Shown here piece after piece: positions 41,486 to 49,518 of a stretch of 64,000 bases of DNA. Below the pieces are notes generated by a model. That model did not search any database and had not been told where the DNA came from. It worked only from the letters and a program-made list of their open reading frames with translations. This DNA is from Candidatus Flexicrinis proximus (GTDB lineage Bacteria; Chloroflexota; Anaerolineae; Aggregatilineales; Phototrophicaceae), in the NCBI GenBank assembly GCA_016712885.1, contig JADJQF010000033.1, forward strand, positions 682,001 through 746,000. The letters are read 5' to 3'. Both the position numbers and the translations under genes were made by a program. The stretch's first letter is position 1. Each line of letters begins with the position of its first letter.

Positions 41486-42318
41486 CAACCCAGGCATACC
41501 GGCAGGATCAGGCCCAACGCGAAGCACGTGGTGGCTGGCTTGACCCGAAGAAAACCCCATTCCGCCAGCGTGGCCTGACCCGTGTTCGACAGGAGATAGT
41601 CGATAAATGCCTGGGCCAGTGCTGGCTCGGCGCTGTCCCGGATGACCGCAATCGGGTATTCGGCGAGAGTGTTGACGGCTTCCGGGATATCGAACGCGAT
41701 AACCGACTCGCGGACATCCGGTGTCACGTCTGAGGCGTAGACAATGCCGGCGTCCGCTTCGCCGAGCGCGATTTTCGCGGCCACCTGGCGCACGTTCGGC
41801 TCTTCGCTGACGATGTTTGCCCGGAAAGCCGTGACGTAGGCCTCGCCATATCCGTCGGTTGTTGCCAGCGCCGCCAGCATCGCTTCAGTATAGTCGCGTA
41901 CCGGCACGCCTTCCGACGCCACCACCAGCGCCAGCCCGGGCTGCATCAGGTCCGGCAGGCCGCCGACGCTCGCTGGGTTGTCTTCCGGCACGATCAGAGT
42001 CAACCGGTTTTTTGCGAAGACCGTCGCATCTCCCACAACGCGGCCGGCTTCCTGCACAACCGACATCTGCCGCGCGTTGGCGCTCGCAAACAGGTCCGCC
42101 GGCGCGCCTTCTCTCAGTTGTGCCGCCAGCTCGGACGATCCACCAAAGCTGAAGAGGACTTCAACGCCGGGATGTTCGGCCTCGAAGTCACGGGCAAGCA
42201 CCTCGAATGCATCCGCCAGGGAGGCTGCTGCATAGACGGTGACCTGCGTCTGCCCCCTTGTGACCGTTTGCAGCAGCAGCATGCCTAAGAGCGCCGCTCC
42301 GAACTGTATCTTTCTCAT
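41485..42318 (-). CDS. modA: Molybdate ABC transporter substrate-binding protein
   Basis: 277 residues with signal peptide (MRKIQFGAALLGMLLLQTVT, cleavage near RGQ). The mature N-terminus VTVYAAASLADAFEVLARDF and the FSFGGSSELAAQLREGAPAD stretch are the oxyanion-binding motifs of ModA (molybdate or tungstate). VYASDV near 192 is the typical second binding segment. A Cys-containing hydrophobic C-terminal tail (ATTCFALGLILPVCL) is unusual and overlaps the modB start region. It is encoded downstream of the PadR gene with an ATGA overlap. Confidence 0.9.
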   Translation of the reverse strand: MRKIQFGAALLGMLLLQTVTRGQTQVTVYAAASLADAFEVLARDFEAEHPGVEVLFSFGGSSELAAQLREGAPADLFASANARQMSVVQEAGRVVGDATVFAKNRLTLIVPEDNPASVGGLPDLMQPGLALVVASEGVPVRDYTEAMLAALATTDGYGEAYVTAFRANIVSEEPNVRQVAAKIALGEADAGIVYASDVTPDVRESVIAFDIPEAVNTLAEYPIAVIRDSAEPALAQAFIDYLLSNTGQATLAEWGFLRVKPATTCFALGLILPVCLG

Positions 42319-42845
42319 TTACTGACCGTGTACAGGTTGAATGTCTGCTTCATCCACGTCAATATGGCATCGTACTGAGCTAACTGCAGCGACAAGGCCA
42401 GCCGTGCCGGTTTGGCTGCCGTGAGGTCGAACTGCGCTGCAATCCGACCGCGCTCGGCCTCACATGCTGCGTACTGCCGCGAGACAATCGCTTCGGTTGG
42501 GCTGCTGATCGCTGCGGCGGCATACATCCGGCTGAGAAAATCTACCCGCACCCGACGGATGCTGGCCGGTGGATCGCTTTCGTTCAGCCATGCCATCATT
42601 CTGGCGCGTCCACGGCGCGTAGTTCTAAACTCTACACGCGCAGGGGCATCCTCGGCCTCGATTACCAGACCCAGGATTTCGCCGTTATGCTCCAGACGCT
42701 TGAGGACCGCGTAAACTTGCGCCGCGCTCATATCCCAGATGTGTCCGAGCTGCTCCGGGTCGCGGAACAGCTCCAGCAGTTGATAACCATGCTGCGGTCT
42801 GGCGCTCAATACGGCAAGGATCAGTTCATCGGGAGTCGGCATCAT
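42315..42845 (-). CDS. PadR-family transcriptional regulator
   Basis: 176 residues. A winged helix (AVLSARPQHGYQLLELFRDP, then MSAAQVYAVLKRLEHNGEIL) is followed by a C-terminal helical dimerisation part (Vir_C-like), as in the PadR group with about 175 residues. The ATG overlaps a palindromic site at 42850-42874, so it probably represses its own operon. It is translationally coupled to modA (ATGA), and no ModE is seen. The ligand may be molybdate or something else. Confidence 0.85.
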   Translation of the reverse strand: MMPTPDELILAVLSARPQHGYQLLELFRDPEQLGHIWDMSAAQVYAVLKRLEHNGEILGLVIEAEDAPARVEFRTTRRGRARMMAWLNESDPPASIRRVRVDFLSRMYAAAAISSPTEAIVSRQYAACEAERGRIAAQFDLTAAKPARLALSLQLAQYDAILTWMKQTFNLYTVSK

Positions 42846-42849
42846 AATG

Positions 42850-42874
42850 ACCCTATTCTATCATAGAGTAGGGT
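42850..42874 (-). promoter_or_regulatory. Palindromic operator of the PadR-modAB operon
   Basis: Arms ACCCTATTCTAT (42850-42861) and ATAGAGTAGGGT (42863-42874) pair with one mismatch around a single C. It ends four bases before the padR start codon and covers the ribosome-binding site and a likely -10 (TAGAAT on the minus strand; TTGCGA at 16-bp spacing as -35). Repression by PadR dimers is expected. Confidence 0.65.
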
Positions 42875-42899
42875 GGTCGCAATCATCTTCTGGTTGCTG

Positions 42900-42928
42900 T
42901 TGACAACTAAATAGAACTCGCATATAGT
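42900..42928 (+). promoter_or_regulatory. Strong sigma-70 promoter of the MarR operon
   Basis: A perfect -35 TTGACA (42900-42905), a 17-bp spacer and -10 TATAGT (42923-42928) precede the MarR gene. The -10 lies inside the palindrome at 42921-42947. Confidence 0.7.
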
Positions 42929-42947
42929 TGTGTACAGCAACTATATG
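42921..42947 (+). promoter_or_regulatory. Palindromic operator of the MarR operon
   Basis: A perfect inverted repeat with CATATAGTTG (42921-42930) and CAACTATATG (42938-42947) around TGTACAG. It overlaps the -10 box and the transcription start, a classic position for repression by the MarR dimer encoded downstream. Confidence 0.7.
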
Positions 42948-42958
42948 GACGAATTGAG

Positions 42959-43444
42959 ATGAAGTACGCCAACACCGACGCCTTGCTCCGCGAGGTCGCC
43001 CATCTTTACGAACACGCGCAGCGCAAGACCGCCGCCTGCTGCGACAATACAACCCACACCCAATGCCTTGTCCTGACCGCCATGGGGCGCAGCCTGCCCA
43101 TGACGCCGCAGCAGCTTGCCGACACGCTGGGCTTCGAAAAGAGCTGGATGAGCCGCGTAATCGAGCGGCTTGTCTCTGAGGGCTTGATTGTCAGGTCGCC
43201 GAACACTGCCGATGGCCGCAGCGTGCTCCTGTCGCTGACGTCAGCAGGGCAGGAGCGGCTGGACGCGCTGAATATCACGCTCAACAGCCACGCGGACCGG
43301 GTAATGAGCCACATCCCGCCCCGCGAACGCGACTCCGTTCGCCATGCGTTGACCCTGCTGCGCGATGCCTTGCGCGCCGAGGAAACCCCTGAACTCCTGC
43401 CGGTAGGACGCCGACACACCATTCAACTCGGAGAAGACCTGTGA
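42959..43444 (+). CDS. MarR-family transcriptional regulator
   Basis: 161 residues. The winged helix is clear: MTPQQLADTLGFEKSWMSRVIERLVSEG (HTH and recognition helix), then the wing LIVRSPNTADGRSVLLSLTSAGQERL. The CC pair at residues 27-28 (RKTAACCDNTTHTQC, plus Cys36) lies in the N-terminal dimerisation helix region and would suit thiol or oxidant sensing, though unproven. It is translationally coupled (GTGA) to the PLP-enzyme gene, and its operator lies just upstream. Confidence 0.88.
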   Translation: MKYANTDALLREVAHLYEHAQRKTAACCDNTTHTQCLVLTAMGRSLPMTPQQLADTLGFEKSWMSRVIERLVSEGLIVRSPNTADGRSVLLSLTSAGQERLDALNITLNSHADRVMSHIPPRERDSVRHALTLLRDALRAEETPELLPVGRRHTIQLGEDL

Positions 43445-44565
43445 AACTGGAAACGCAGCTTGTTCATGTGGGGCGGCCTATCGAGCCGGGAAGCCATGCC
43501 ATCACGCCGTCGATTGTCCTGGCTACCACCTTTGAGCGTGAGCAGGACGGCACTTACGAGGGCGATGTCTACAGCCGCACCAGCACACCCAACCGCCGCA
43601 ACCTCGAAACGGCGCTGGCCATGCTCGAAGGGGGGCGCTCAGCCTACGCATTCTCATCAGGGCAGGCGGCAGCCTCTGCCGTCCTACAATCACTGTCCGC
43701 AGGCGATCACGTCATTCTGCCCAATGACCTGTACCACGGTATGCGCTATCTGGTGACCGACATCCTGCGGCGCTGGGGCTTGCAGGCTGATTTTGTCGAT
43801 ATGCGCGATCCTGAGCATGTTTCGCGGGCTGTCAAACCCAACACGCGCCTGATCTGGGTTGAGACGCCGTCTAATCCGTCACTGCAAATTGCTGACATCG
43901 CCGCCATCGCGCAGATCGCCCACCAGGCAGGCGCGCTGTATGCTGTCGACAACACCTGGGCGACGCCGATCTGGCAGAAACCGCTCGATCTCGGCGCCGA
44001 CATCGTAATGCACAGCACCACCAAGTATCTTGGCGGCCACAGCGACGTTTTAGGCGGCGCCCTGGTCCTGCGCGAACCGGCTGATGGCCCGCTTTCGCAG
44101 CGGCTCTATACGATTCAGAAGCTGTCCGGCGCGGTTCCTTCCCCCTTCGACTGCTGGCTGATCCTGCGCAGCCTGCCGACCCTTGCGCTGCGCGTGCGCG
44201 CCCAGACCGCGTCCGCCGGGAAAATCGCCGCCGTTTTGAACACCCATCCACGTATCGAACGGGTCAATTATCCCGGGCTTTCCACACATCCCGGCCACGC
44301 GGTCGCCACCCGCCAGATGCGCGGCTTCGGAGCCATGCTCTCCTTTGAGATACGGGGTGGACAGGCCGAGGCGCTTGCCGTCGCCGCGAAAACCGCGATC
44401 TTCGCGCGGGCTACCAGCCTTGGCGGCGTCGAAAGCCTGATTGAACACCGCGCCTCGGTCGAGGGGCCGGCCACGGTAACGCCCTCGAACCTGCTTCGTG
44501 TTTCCGTCGGCCTCGAACACCCCGACGACCTTACCGCCGACCTATTGACCGCACTGGAGTCCTGA
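43441..44565 (+). CDS. Cys/Met-metabolism PLP-dependent enzyme (trans-sulfuration family)
   Basis: 374-residue PLP enzyme of the cystathionine gamma-synthase/gamma-lyase/methionine gamma-lyase family. The family start TQLVHVGRPIEPGSHAITPS, YSRTSTPNRRNLETALAMLE, the SSGQAAASAV phosphate loop, the Asp region AVDNTWATPIWQKPLD and the PLP-Lys motif STTKYLGGHSDVLGG (about 184-198) are intact. SLGGVESLIEHR near 323 is the substrate loop. Start is GTG within the MarR stop. Whether it makes or breaks cystathionine or degrades sulfur amino acids cannot be read. The MarR control and the monooxygenase neighbour suggest use of a sulfur compound. Confidence 0.88.
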   Translation: MKLETQLVHVGRPIEPGSHAITPSIVLATTFEREQDGTYEGDVYSRTSTPNRRNLETALAMLEGGRSAYAFSSGQAAASAVLQSLSAGDHVILPNDLYHGMRYLVTDILRRWGLQADFVDMRDPEHVSRAVKPNTRLIWVETPSNPSLQIADIAAIAQIAHQAGALYAVDNTWATPIWQKPLDLGADIVMHSTTKYLGGHSDVLGGALVLREPADGPLSQRLYTIQKLSGAVPSPFDCWLILRSLPTLALRVRAQTASAGKIAAVLNTHPRIERVNYPGLSTHPGHAVATRQMRGFGAMLSFEIRGGQAEALAVAAKTAIFARATSLGGVESLIEHRASVEGPATVTPSNLLRVSVGLEHPDDLTADLLTALES

Positions 44566-44567
44566 GT

Positions 44568-45650
44568 ATGTCCACCCTTCCCCCCGCGCCGATGCGATTC
44601 GGCGTATTCATGCAGCCGCTGCACTCCCCGCGTGAAAACCCGACACTGGCTCTGGAGCGTGACCTGCAGCTCCTGGAGCACCTCGATGCCCTCGGTTTTG
44701 ACGAAGCCTGGATCGGCGAACATCACAGCACGGGCTGGGAAACCATCTCCTCGCCGGAGATCTTCATGGCTGCTGCAGCCGCCCGCACCCGGCACATCCG
44801 CCTGGGGACCGGCGTCACCCAGCTGGCCATCCATCATCCCTTCCACGTTGTGGATCGCATGGCGCTCCTGGACCACCTCACCCGCGGCCGGGTCATGCTT
44901 GGCGTCGGTGTCGGCGGCGGTCTGCCCAGCGATCTCTATGTGTTCGGCGTCGATCAGCCGCAGGCGCAGCCACGCTTTGAACAGTCCTTCGACCTCATCA
45001 TGCGCATGCTCACCACCGTCGAGCCGATCACCGAGAAAACCGACTGGTACGAAGTCCGCGAAGCGCTGCTCCAGCTTCGCCCCTACACCTATCCCTATTT
45101 CCCGGTTGCCGTCGCGTCGGATAACCCCGTCAATCTCGAACGTATCGGCCGCTGGGGCGCGACCTGGCTCGGCGGCGCAAAAGCCGACCGCGTGCCGGAA
45201 CTGTTCGCGCACATCGAGCGCGGCGCCCAATCCACTGGCCGTACCGCCGCGCGCAGTCAGGTCACCCTCGTGACTCAGATGCACCTGGCTGAAACCCGTC
45301 AGCAGGCTTTCGACGATGCCCGTGACGGCGCGGCCTACGAGAAGTTCGAGTTCAGCGTTGCCGTCAACGGCCAGCCAACCCCCGCCGTCGACCGCGACTC
45401 GTGGGTGGATCAGCTCGCCAAACGCGAGATCATCGGCACGCCGGACGATGCTGTCGCCGCGCTGCAGCGCATGATCGAAGTCTCTGGGGGGTTCGGCGGC
45501 CTGCTCATCACCGCCAAAGAGTGGACCAGCCGCGAAGCCATGTTCCGGAGCTATGAGCTTTTCGCGCGTCATGTCATGCCGCACTTTCAAGGGTCGCTGG
45601 TTGGCCTTAACGCCGCGGCTGACGTCGCATGTCGCTTCAATCACCGCTAA
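44568..45650 (+). CDS. LLM-class flavin-dependent monooxygenase
   Basis: 360-residue luciferase-like TIM-barrel enzyme using reduced FMN or F420. MRFGVFMQPLHSPRENPTLA, GFDEAWIGEHHSTGW, RLGTGVTQLAIHHPFHVVDR, LTRGRVMLGVGVGGGLPSD and the C-terminal IIGTPDDAVAALQRMIEVSG are family motifs. It starts 2 nt after the PLP-enzyme stop, so it belongs to the MarR-controlled operon. Possible roles are oxidation of a sulfonate, sulfone or other organosulfur substrate, which would fit the PLP neighbour; this is inference. Confidence 0.88.
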   Translation: MSTLPPAPMRFGVFMQPLHSPRENPTLALERDLQLLEHLDALGFDEAWIGEHHSTGWETISSPEIFMAAAAARTRHIRLGTGVTQLAIHHPFHVVDRMALLDHLTRGRVMLGVGVGGGLPSDLYVFGVDQPQAQPRFEQSFDLIMRMLTTVEPITEKTDWYEVREALLQLRPYTYPYFPVAVASDNPVNLERIGRWGATWLGGAKADRVPELFAHIERGAQSTGRTAARSQVTLVTQMHLAETRQQAFDDARDGAAYEKFEFSVAVNGQPTPAVDRDSWVDQLAKREIIGTPDDAVAALQRMIEVSGGFGGLLITAKEWTSREAMFRSYELFARHVMPHFQGSLVGLNAAADVACRFNHR

Positions 45651-45772
45651 CCATGGCTGCGGATTGCCTCATCCTGCAACGACTGTAGTCCCAGTTTTTA
45701 CAGTTAAGCAACGCCGCCGCAATACGCTGGCATATACTGGGAGGAATACTCGACCTGCCCGGAGTCTTCGAC

Positions 45773-46633
45773 ATGCGCACTCCTTCCCGTCTTTTTGCTC
45801 TGCCTGTGGTGTTTACCCTGCTGATTGCGGCAGCCCTGACGCTTGGCACAACCCGCGCTCAGCCGCGGCCGCGCCAAACCCCGGCCGGGACGTTCGAAGT
45901 CCCTGCGGCGCAGGTGACGCCGCCCGCACGTCCTTCCTACACGCCGGCATTTACAGGCGAACAGGCCGCAGCAACCGCCACCGCCTTTGCCGCCGCACTG
46001 TCCGGGGACGCGGCCGCTATCGAAGCCACGGCGCAGGCGCTCTCCTCACAGCTCGATCTGAGTGCCATCGAAGGCTACACCGCCGAAGAACTCGAAGCCT
46101 ATTTGACGGACCTGCTGGGCGAGTCGGCCGTCGAATACAACTCTGCCACCGGCGCCCTCAGCGCGACGATCGGCGTGACTGAGCCGCAGTGGACCGAAGT
46201 TCTCACCACTGTCGCCGTCGACACCGGCCTTGCCTCGTCTGCCTATGTCGATCTGCTGGCGGACTATGGCGCGCGCGTCACGCTGGAGGGTATCGACTTC
46301 GAAGGCGTCTCCGGCACGCTGCAGGTACTGGTGGCCGTTGATCTGCAGGGGGGGCAGCCCGTGATCCGCGTCGACGCCGCCAGCTTCAACGGCCGTGAGC
46401 TTCCGGCAGCGGCCGTCGCTGAACTGAACGCGCAGCTTGCGGCGCTCAACCTGTACGACGCGATCGTCGCGCAGTTGATGGGGGTCAGCCCGGCTAGCAG
46501 TATGCCCTATGCGTATGCCATCACCGCCCTGCTGATTACCGGCGACGCCAGCTATGTAACGGCTGTGATCGACACGGGTCTCGCGCTGCCGACGCCTGCC
46601 GCCACGCCCGCGATTCCGCGCCGCCGGGGATGA
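45773..46633 (+). CDS. Exported protein of unknown function
   Basis: 286 residues with signal peptide (MRTPSRLFALPVVFTLLIAA, cleavage near TRAQ). A Pro/Arg/Thr-rich linker is followed by an Ala-rich helical part (EQAAATATAFAAALSGDAAA) and a beta-rich part (GYTAEELEAYLTDLLGESAV, VLVAVDLQGGQPVIRVDAAS). No catalytic motif or known family is recognised. GGGAGG lies some 25 nt upstream of the ATG, so the start may be imprecise. It stands alone, convergent with the methyltransferase gene. Confidence 0.65.
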   Translation: MRTPSRLFALPVVFTLLIAAALTLGTTRAQPRPRQTPAGTFEVPAAQVTPPARPSYTPAFTGEQAAATATAFAAALSGDAAAIEATAQALSSQLDLSAIEGYTAEELEAYLTDLLGESAVEYNSATGALSATIGVTEPQWTEVLTTVAVDTGLASSAYVDLLADYGARVTLEGIDFEGVSGTLQVLVAVDLQGGQPVIRVDAASFNGRELPAAAVAELNAQLAALNLYDAIVAQLMGVSPASSMPYAYAITALLITGDASYVTAVIDTGLALPTPAATPAIPRRRG

Positions 46634-46642
46634 ACACACGCT

Positions 46643-47446
46643 TTAAGCGTTAGCAGACCGTGGGCGGGTATACAGCAGTATATAGACGATTTCGCGCTCC
46701 AGGTGATCTTCATACGCCTGAAACGCCGAAAGGATTGCGGTGTACAGGTTCTGGCGTGTGCTGTCGGGCATTTCGCGGTGCGACGAAAACGTGTGGAGCT
46801 CTTCGATATAGTTCGCGCCACTAATCCGGTCGTGTGTGACATAGGTACGCATCTGCATGGGCTCAAAACCGCCAGCCTTCGAGAAGTCCCCACCCATCGC
46901 ACGGAGGATGAATTCGGCGTCTACCTCGTCGTCCAGCGGATTGGGCCAATCCGGCGCGTTGGCCGCATAAACCCGGGCAATTTTCTGATGCAGGGGGGTA
47001 TCCCTGCGGCCCTGCACGTTCCAGATCAGGGCGACCAGGCCGCCTGGCACCAGCGCCTGTGCGACTTTGGGGATCCCGACCTGAGGCACGATCCAGTGGA
47101 AAGCGTCGGCGCTGAGTACCAGATCAAACGGCTGCTCCGGCAGCGTCCAGCTTTCGAATTCATATTGAATGACCTGCGTCAGCGGAAAACGGCGCAGCTT
47201 GTCGGCTGCCATTTTCGCCAGGCGCTCACCCAATTCGACCGCCACGAGTGCATAGCCGCGTTGTGCAAATGAAACGGTCGCCTGACCGCTGCCGCAGCCG
47301 ATCTCAAGGATGCGCCCGCCGGGCGGTAACTTCGCTAACGCGAGTATGTCGTCGATGATCTCGGCCGGATAGCCGCCGGCGGTTGCGTCGAATCGCTCTG
47401 CCTGTTCTTCAAACGTGATCCGTCGAGTGCGGTCAATCCCGGCCAT
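46643..47446 (-). CDS. Class I SAM-dependent methyltransferase
   Basis: 267 residues. Start MAGIDRTRRITFEEQAERFD is chosen because an earlier TTG lacks a ribosome-binding site. Motif I ILEIGCGSGQATV (about 45-57), VAVELGERLAK as the acidic loop, LPEQPFDLVLSADAFHW (about 103-120) and the helical LIWNVQGRRDTPLHQKIARV region match the Methyltransf_11/UbiE-like group. The substrate is unknown. The gene is convergent with the exported-protein gene, only 9 nt away. Confidence 0.85.
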   Translation of the reverse strand: MAGIDRTRRITFEEQAERFDATAGGYPAEIIDDILALAKLPPGGRILEIGCGSGQATVSFAQRGYALVAVELGERLAKMAADKLRRFPLTQVIQYEFESWTLPEQPFDLVLSADAFHWIVPQVGIPKVAQALVPGGLVALIWNVQGRRDTPLHQKIARVYAANAPDWPNPLDDEVDAEFILRAMGGDFSKAGGFEPMQMRTYVTHDRISGANYIEELHTFSSHREMPDSTRQNLYTAILSAFQAYEDHLEREIVYILLYTRPRSANA

Positions 47447-47525
47447 CGTGAGCGAGCCTGTCAAAACGACTTTGAGCCAGTATAACGCGCCTTGTCAGCG
47501 CTCCTGGGATCTCTCCGGCAAGAAC

Positions 47526-49448
47526 TCAGCCCTTGCCCAGCCCCCACAGCGTATACACAGCACAGAACGCGAACCCGGCCAGCGCTGGAGCGGTCATCCC
47601 TGCCGTCAGCAGCAGCGTGGAGGCGACCAGCACCGATCCGAACACGACTGCGCGGCTGGTCGCCCGTTGCGAGGTTTCGAGCTTCCGCAGTTGTGCCTTA
47701 TAGGTGCTGCTCGGCTCGGAAACCACCCGCAGTTCGCCGGTGTTCAGGCGTGAGAGCGTCTCGACCATTGTGTTCAGCGGCCCCATTTGCCTGAGGACCG
47801 CCTGCGAAGCCATGGTCAGGATTTGGCTGCCGCCGCCGTTGAACAGCGACTTTGCCAGCTCCCAACCGCCGAGGTCGCCGCCGCTGAAGCTGACCGGCGC
47901 GCCAAACCCCTGCGCCGCCAGCCGCTGCGCGTAGGGTTCGAGTTCCGTCCACGGATTGAACTTGTCATCCAGGCTGGTGCTCATCCCGCTCAGAATACTG
48001 ATTGTTCGGCCCAGATAGATGAAATCCTGCGGCAGGTAGAAGGGCATCGACTTGATCAGGTCGTTGAAATCACCGGCAAGGTTGGCAGCCCGGTCGAAAT
48101 CCATGTCACGGATTTCGGACATGCTCATGCCCCACACCTCATCGAATGCCGCCTTTGCCGCCTCGGTGATCCGGTCTAGATCCGCGCCGGGCAGGATAAA
48201 ACCCAGCTCGTTGTAGCTGCGCACGAGCTTGACCGGGTCGCGCAAAATCACCGCGTTGAGTGTGTCCACCATGCCGCTGGCAATTTCGCGCGTCAGCCGG
48301 CCGGTCATCCCGAAGTCGACGAAAATCAGGTAGAAGGGGCGGCCGCCTTTCGCGTCCACGTATTTCTGCGGATTGTCGACCGGCAGCGGATAGATGAACA
48401 GGTTGCCGGGATGCGGGTCGGCATGGAAGAAGTAATGCTCGAAGATTTGCTTGAGGTAGGTGTCCATCAGCCGTTCAGCCACCGCTTTACGGCTGATTCC
48501 GGCGGTCTCCAGCCCCTTGAAATCACTGATCTTGATGCTGGTCACGTCTTCCATGGTCAGCACGCGGTCAGTGCTCAGGGCGTCGTGTATCGCCGGGATG
48601 TACACGCCGGGGTCTTTCTCGAACATAGCCGCGAACTTGCGCGCGTTTCCGGCTTCGTGGACATAACTCAGTTCTTCCAGGACCACCGTCCCGAACTCGC
48701 GCACCAGTCCGGGCGTATCGGCCCGCCGGTTGATAAACGCGAATTTGTTTGCCACCCAGGCGACGATTTTCAGCGCAACGATATCGGTGTAGCAGACATC
48801 GCGGATACCGGGTCGCTGAACCTTGACCACCACCCGCTCGCCGTCCTTCAGCATGGCGCGATGAGCCTGACCAAGCGATGCCGCGCCGACCGGTGCCTCG
48901 TTGAACCACTCGAAGTGTGCGGGGATCGGCCCGATTTCGCTTTCGACCAGCCGTCTGACCTGCCGGTAAGGAACGGTTGGAACCTCGTCTTGCAGCGACT
49001 CCAGCTCGCGCACGACCGCCTCAGGCAGCGCGTCGATGCGCGTGCTGATGAACTGTCCGAGCTTGATGAACAACCCGGTTCGCGCAATCGCAAAACGCCG
49101 GAACTGCCGTGCATAGCGCACCCAGCGGTCCTGGTTGGTGCGTTCGACGAAGCGCGGCGCGACCTTGCGGACGTAGACCTGCCAGAACAGAACCCGCGCG
49201 AACAACTGCGCCGCCCAGATCAGCACCATCAGGAATCGCCACTGCATCGCCAGCGACCGCCCACGGGGCACGGCCGCGATGTCGGCAGGCACGTCCGAAA
49301 ACGGTCGTGCGGCGAAGTTTACCTGACGGATCGCCATCAGCGCCGAAGTAGGCCCGACAGGATCAGCGGGTTTGTTGCCATCCGGGCGGGCAGGTGTATC
49401 GGGGCGTCCGCGCAGCGTATCTACAGCGCCGAAGATACTGGTCGGCAT
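47526..49448 (-). CDS. ABC1/AarF/UbiB-like kinase-fold protein
   Basis: 640 residues of the ADCK/UbiB protein-kinase-like family, usually atypical ATPases helping quinone or isoprenoid metabolism and bound to membranes. The KxGQ motif FIKLGQFISTRIDALP, the Ala-rich loop GAASLGQAHRA, the VVKVQRPG lysine, HADPHPGNLF and the metal-binding VDFGMTG motif are intact. Two membrane helices close the C-terminus (AVVFGSVLVASTLLLTAGMT, LAGFAFCAVYTLWGLG). The start is uncertain: no good site exists before 49448, and a longer frame overlaps the ATPase gene by 100 nt. It probably shares a transcript with the Get3/ArsA-like gene. Confidence 0.85.
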   Translation of the reverse strand: MPTSIFGAVDTLRGRPDTPARPDGNKPADPVGPTSALMAIRQVNFAARPFSDVPADIAAVPRGRSLAMQWRFLMVLIWAAQLFARVLFWQVYVRKVAPRFVERTNQDRWVRYARQFRRFAIARTGLFIKLGQFISTRIDALPEAVVRELESLQDEVPTVPYRQVRRLVESEIGPIPAHFEWFNEAPVGAASLGQAHRAMLKDGERVVVKVQRPGIRDVCYTDIVALKIVAWVANKFAFINRRADTPGLVREFGTVVLEELSYVHEAGNARKFAAMFEKDPGVYIPAIHDALSTDRVLTMEDVTSIKISDFKGLETAGISRKAVAERLMDTYLKQIFEHYFFHADPHPGNLFIYPLPVDNPQKYVDAKGGRPFYLIFVDFGMTGRLTREIASGMVDTLNAVILRDPVKLVRSYNELGFILPGADLDRITEAAKAAFDEVWGMSMSEIRDMDFDRAANLAGDFNDLIKSMPFYLPQDFIYLGRTISILSGMSTSLDDKFNPWTELEPYAQRLAAQGFGAPVSFSGGDLGGWELAKSLFNGGGSQILTMASQAVLRQMGPLNTMVETLSRLNTGELRVVSEPSSTYKAQLRKLETSQRATSRAVVFGSVLVASTLLLTAGMTAPALAGFAFCAVYTLWGLGKG

Positions 49449-49518
49449 CGCCTGTGCGCCGTCTGCCTGCCCCTGACCGGTGACTGGCTCCGGCGAGTCG
49501 GCCTCCTGGCCTTCGCGC

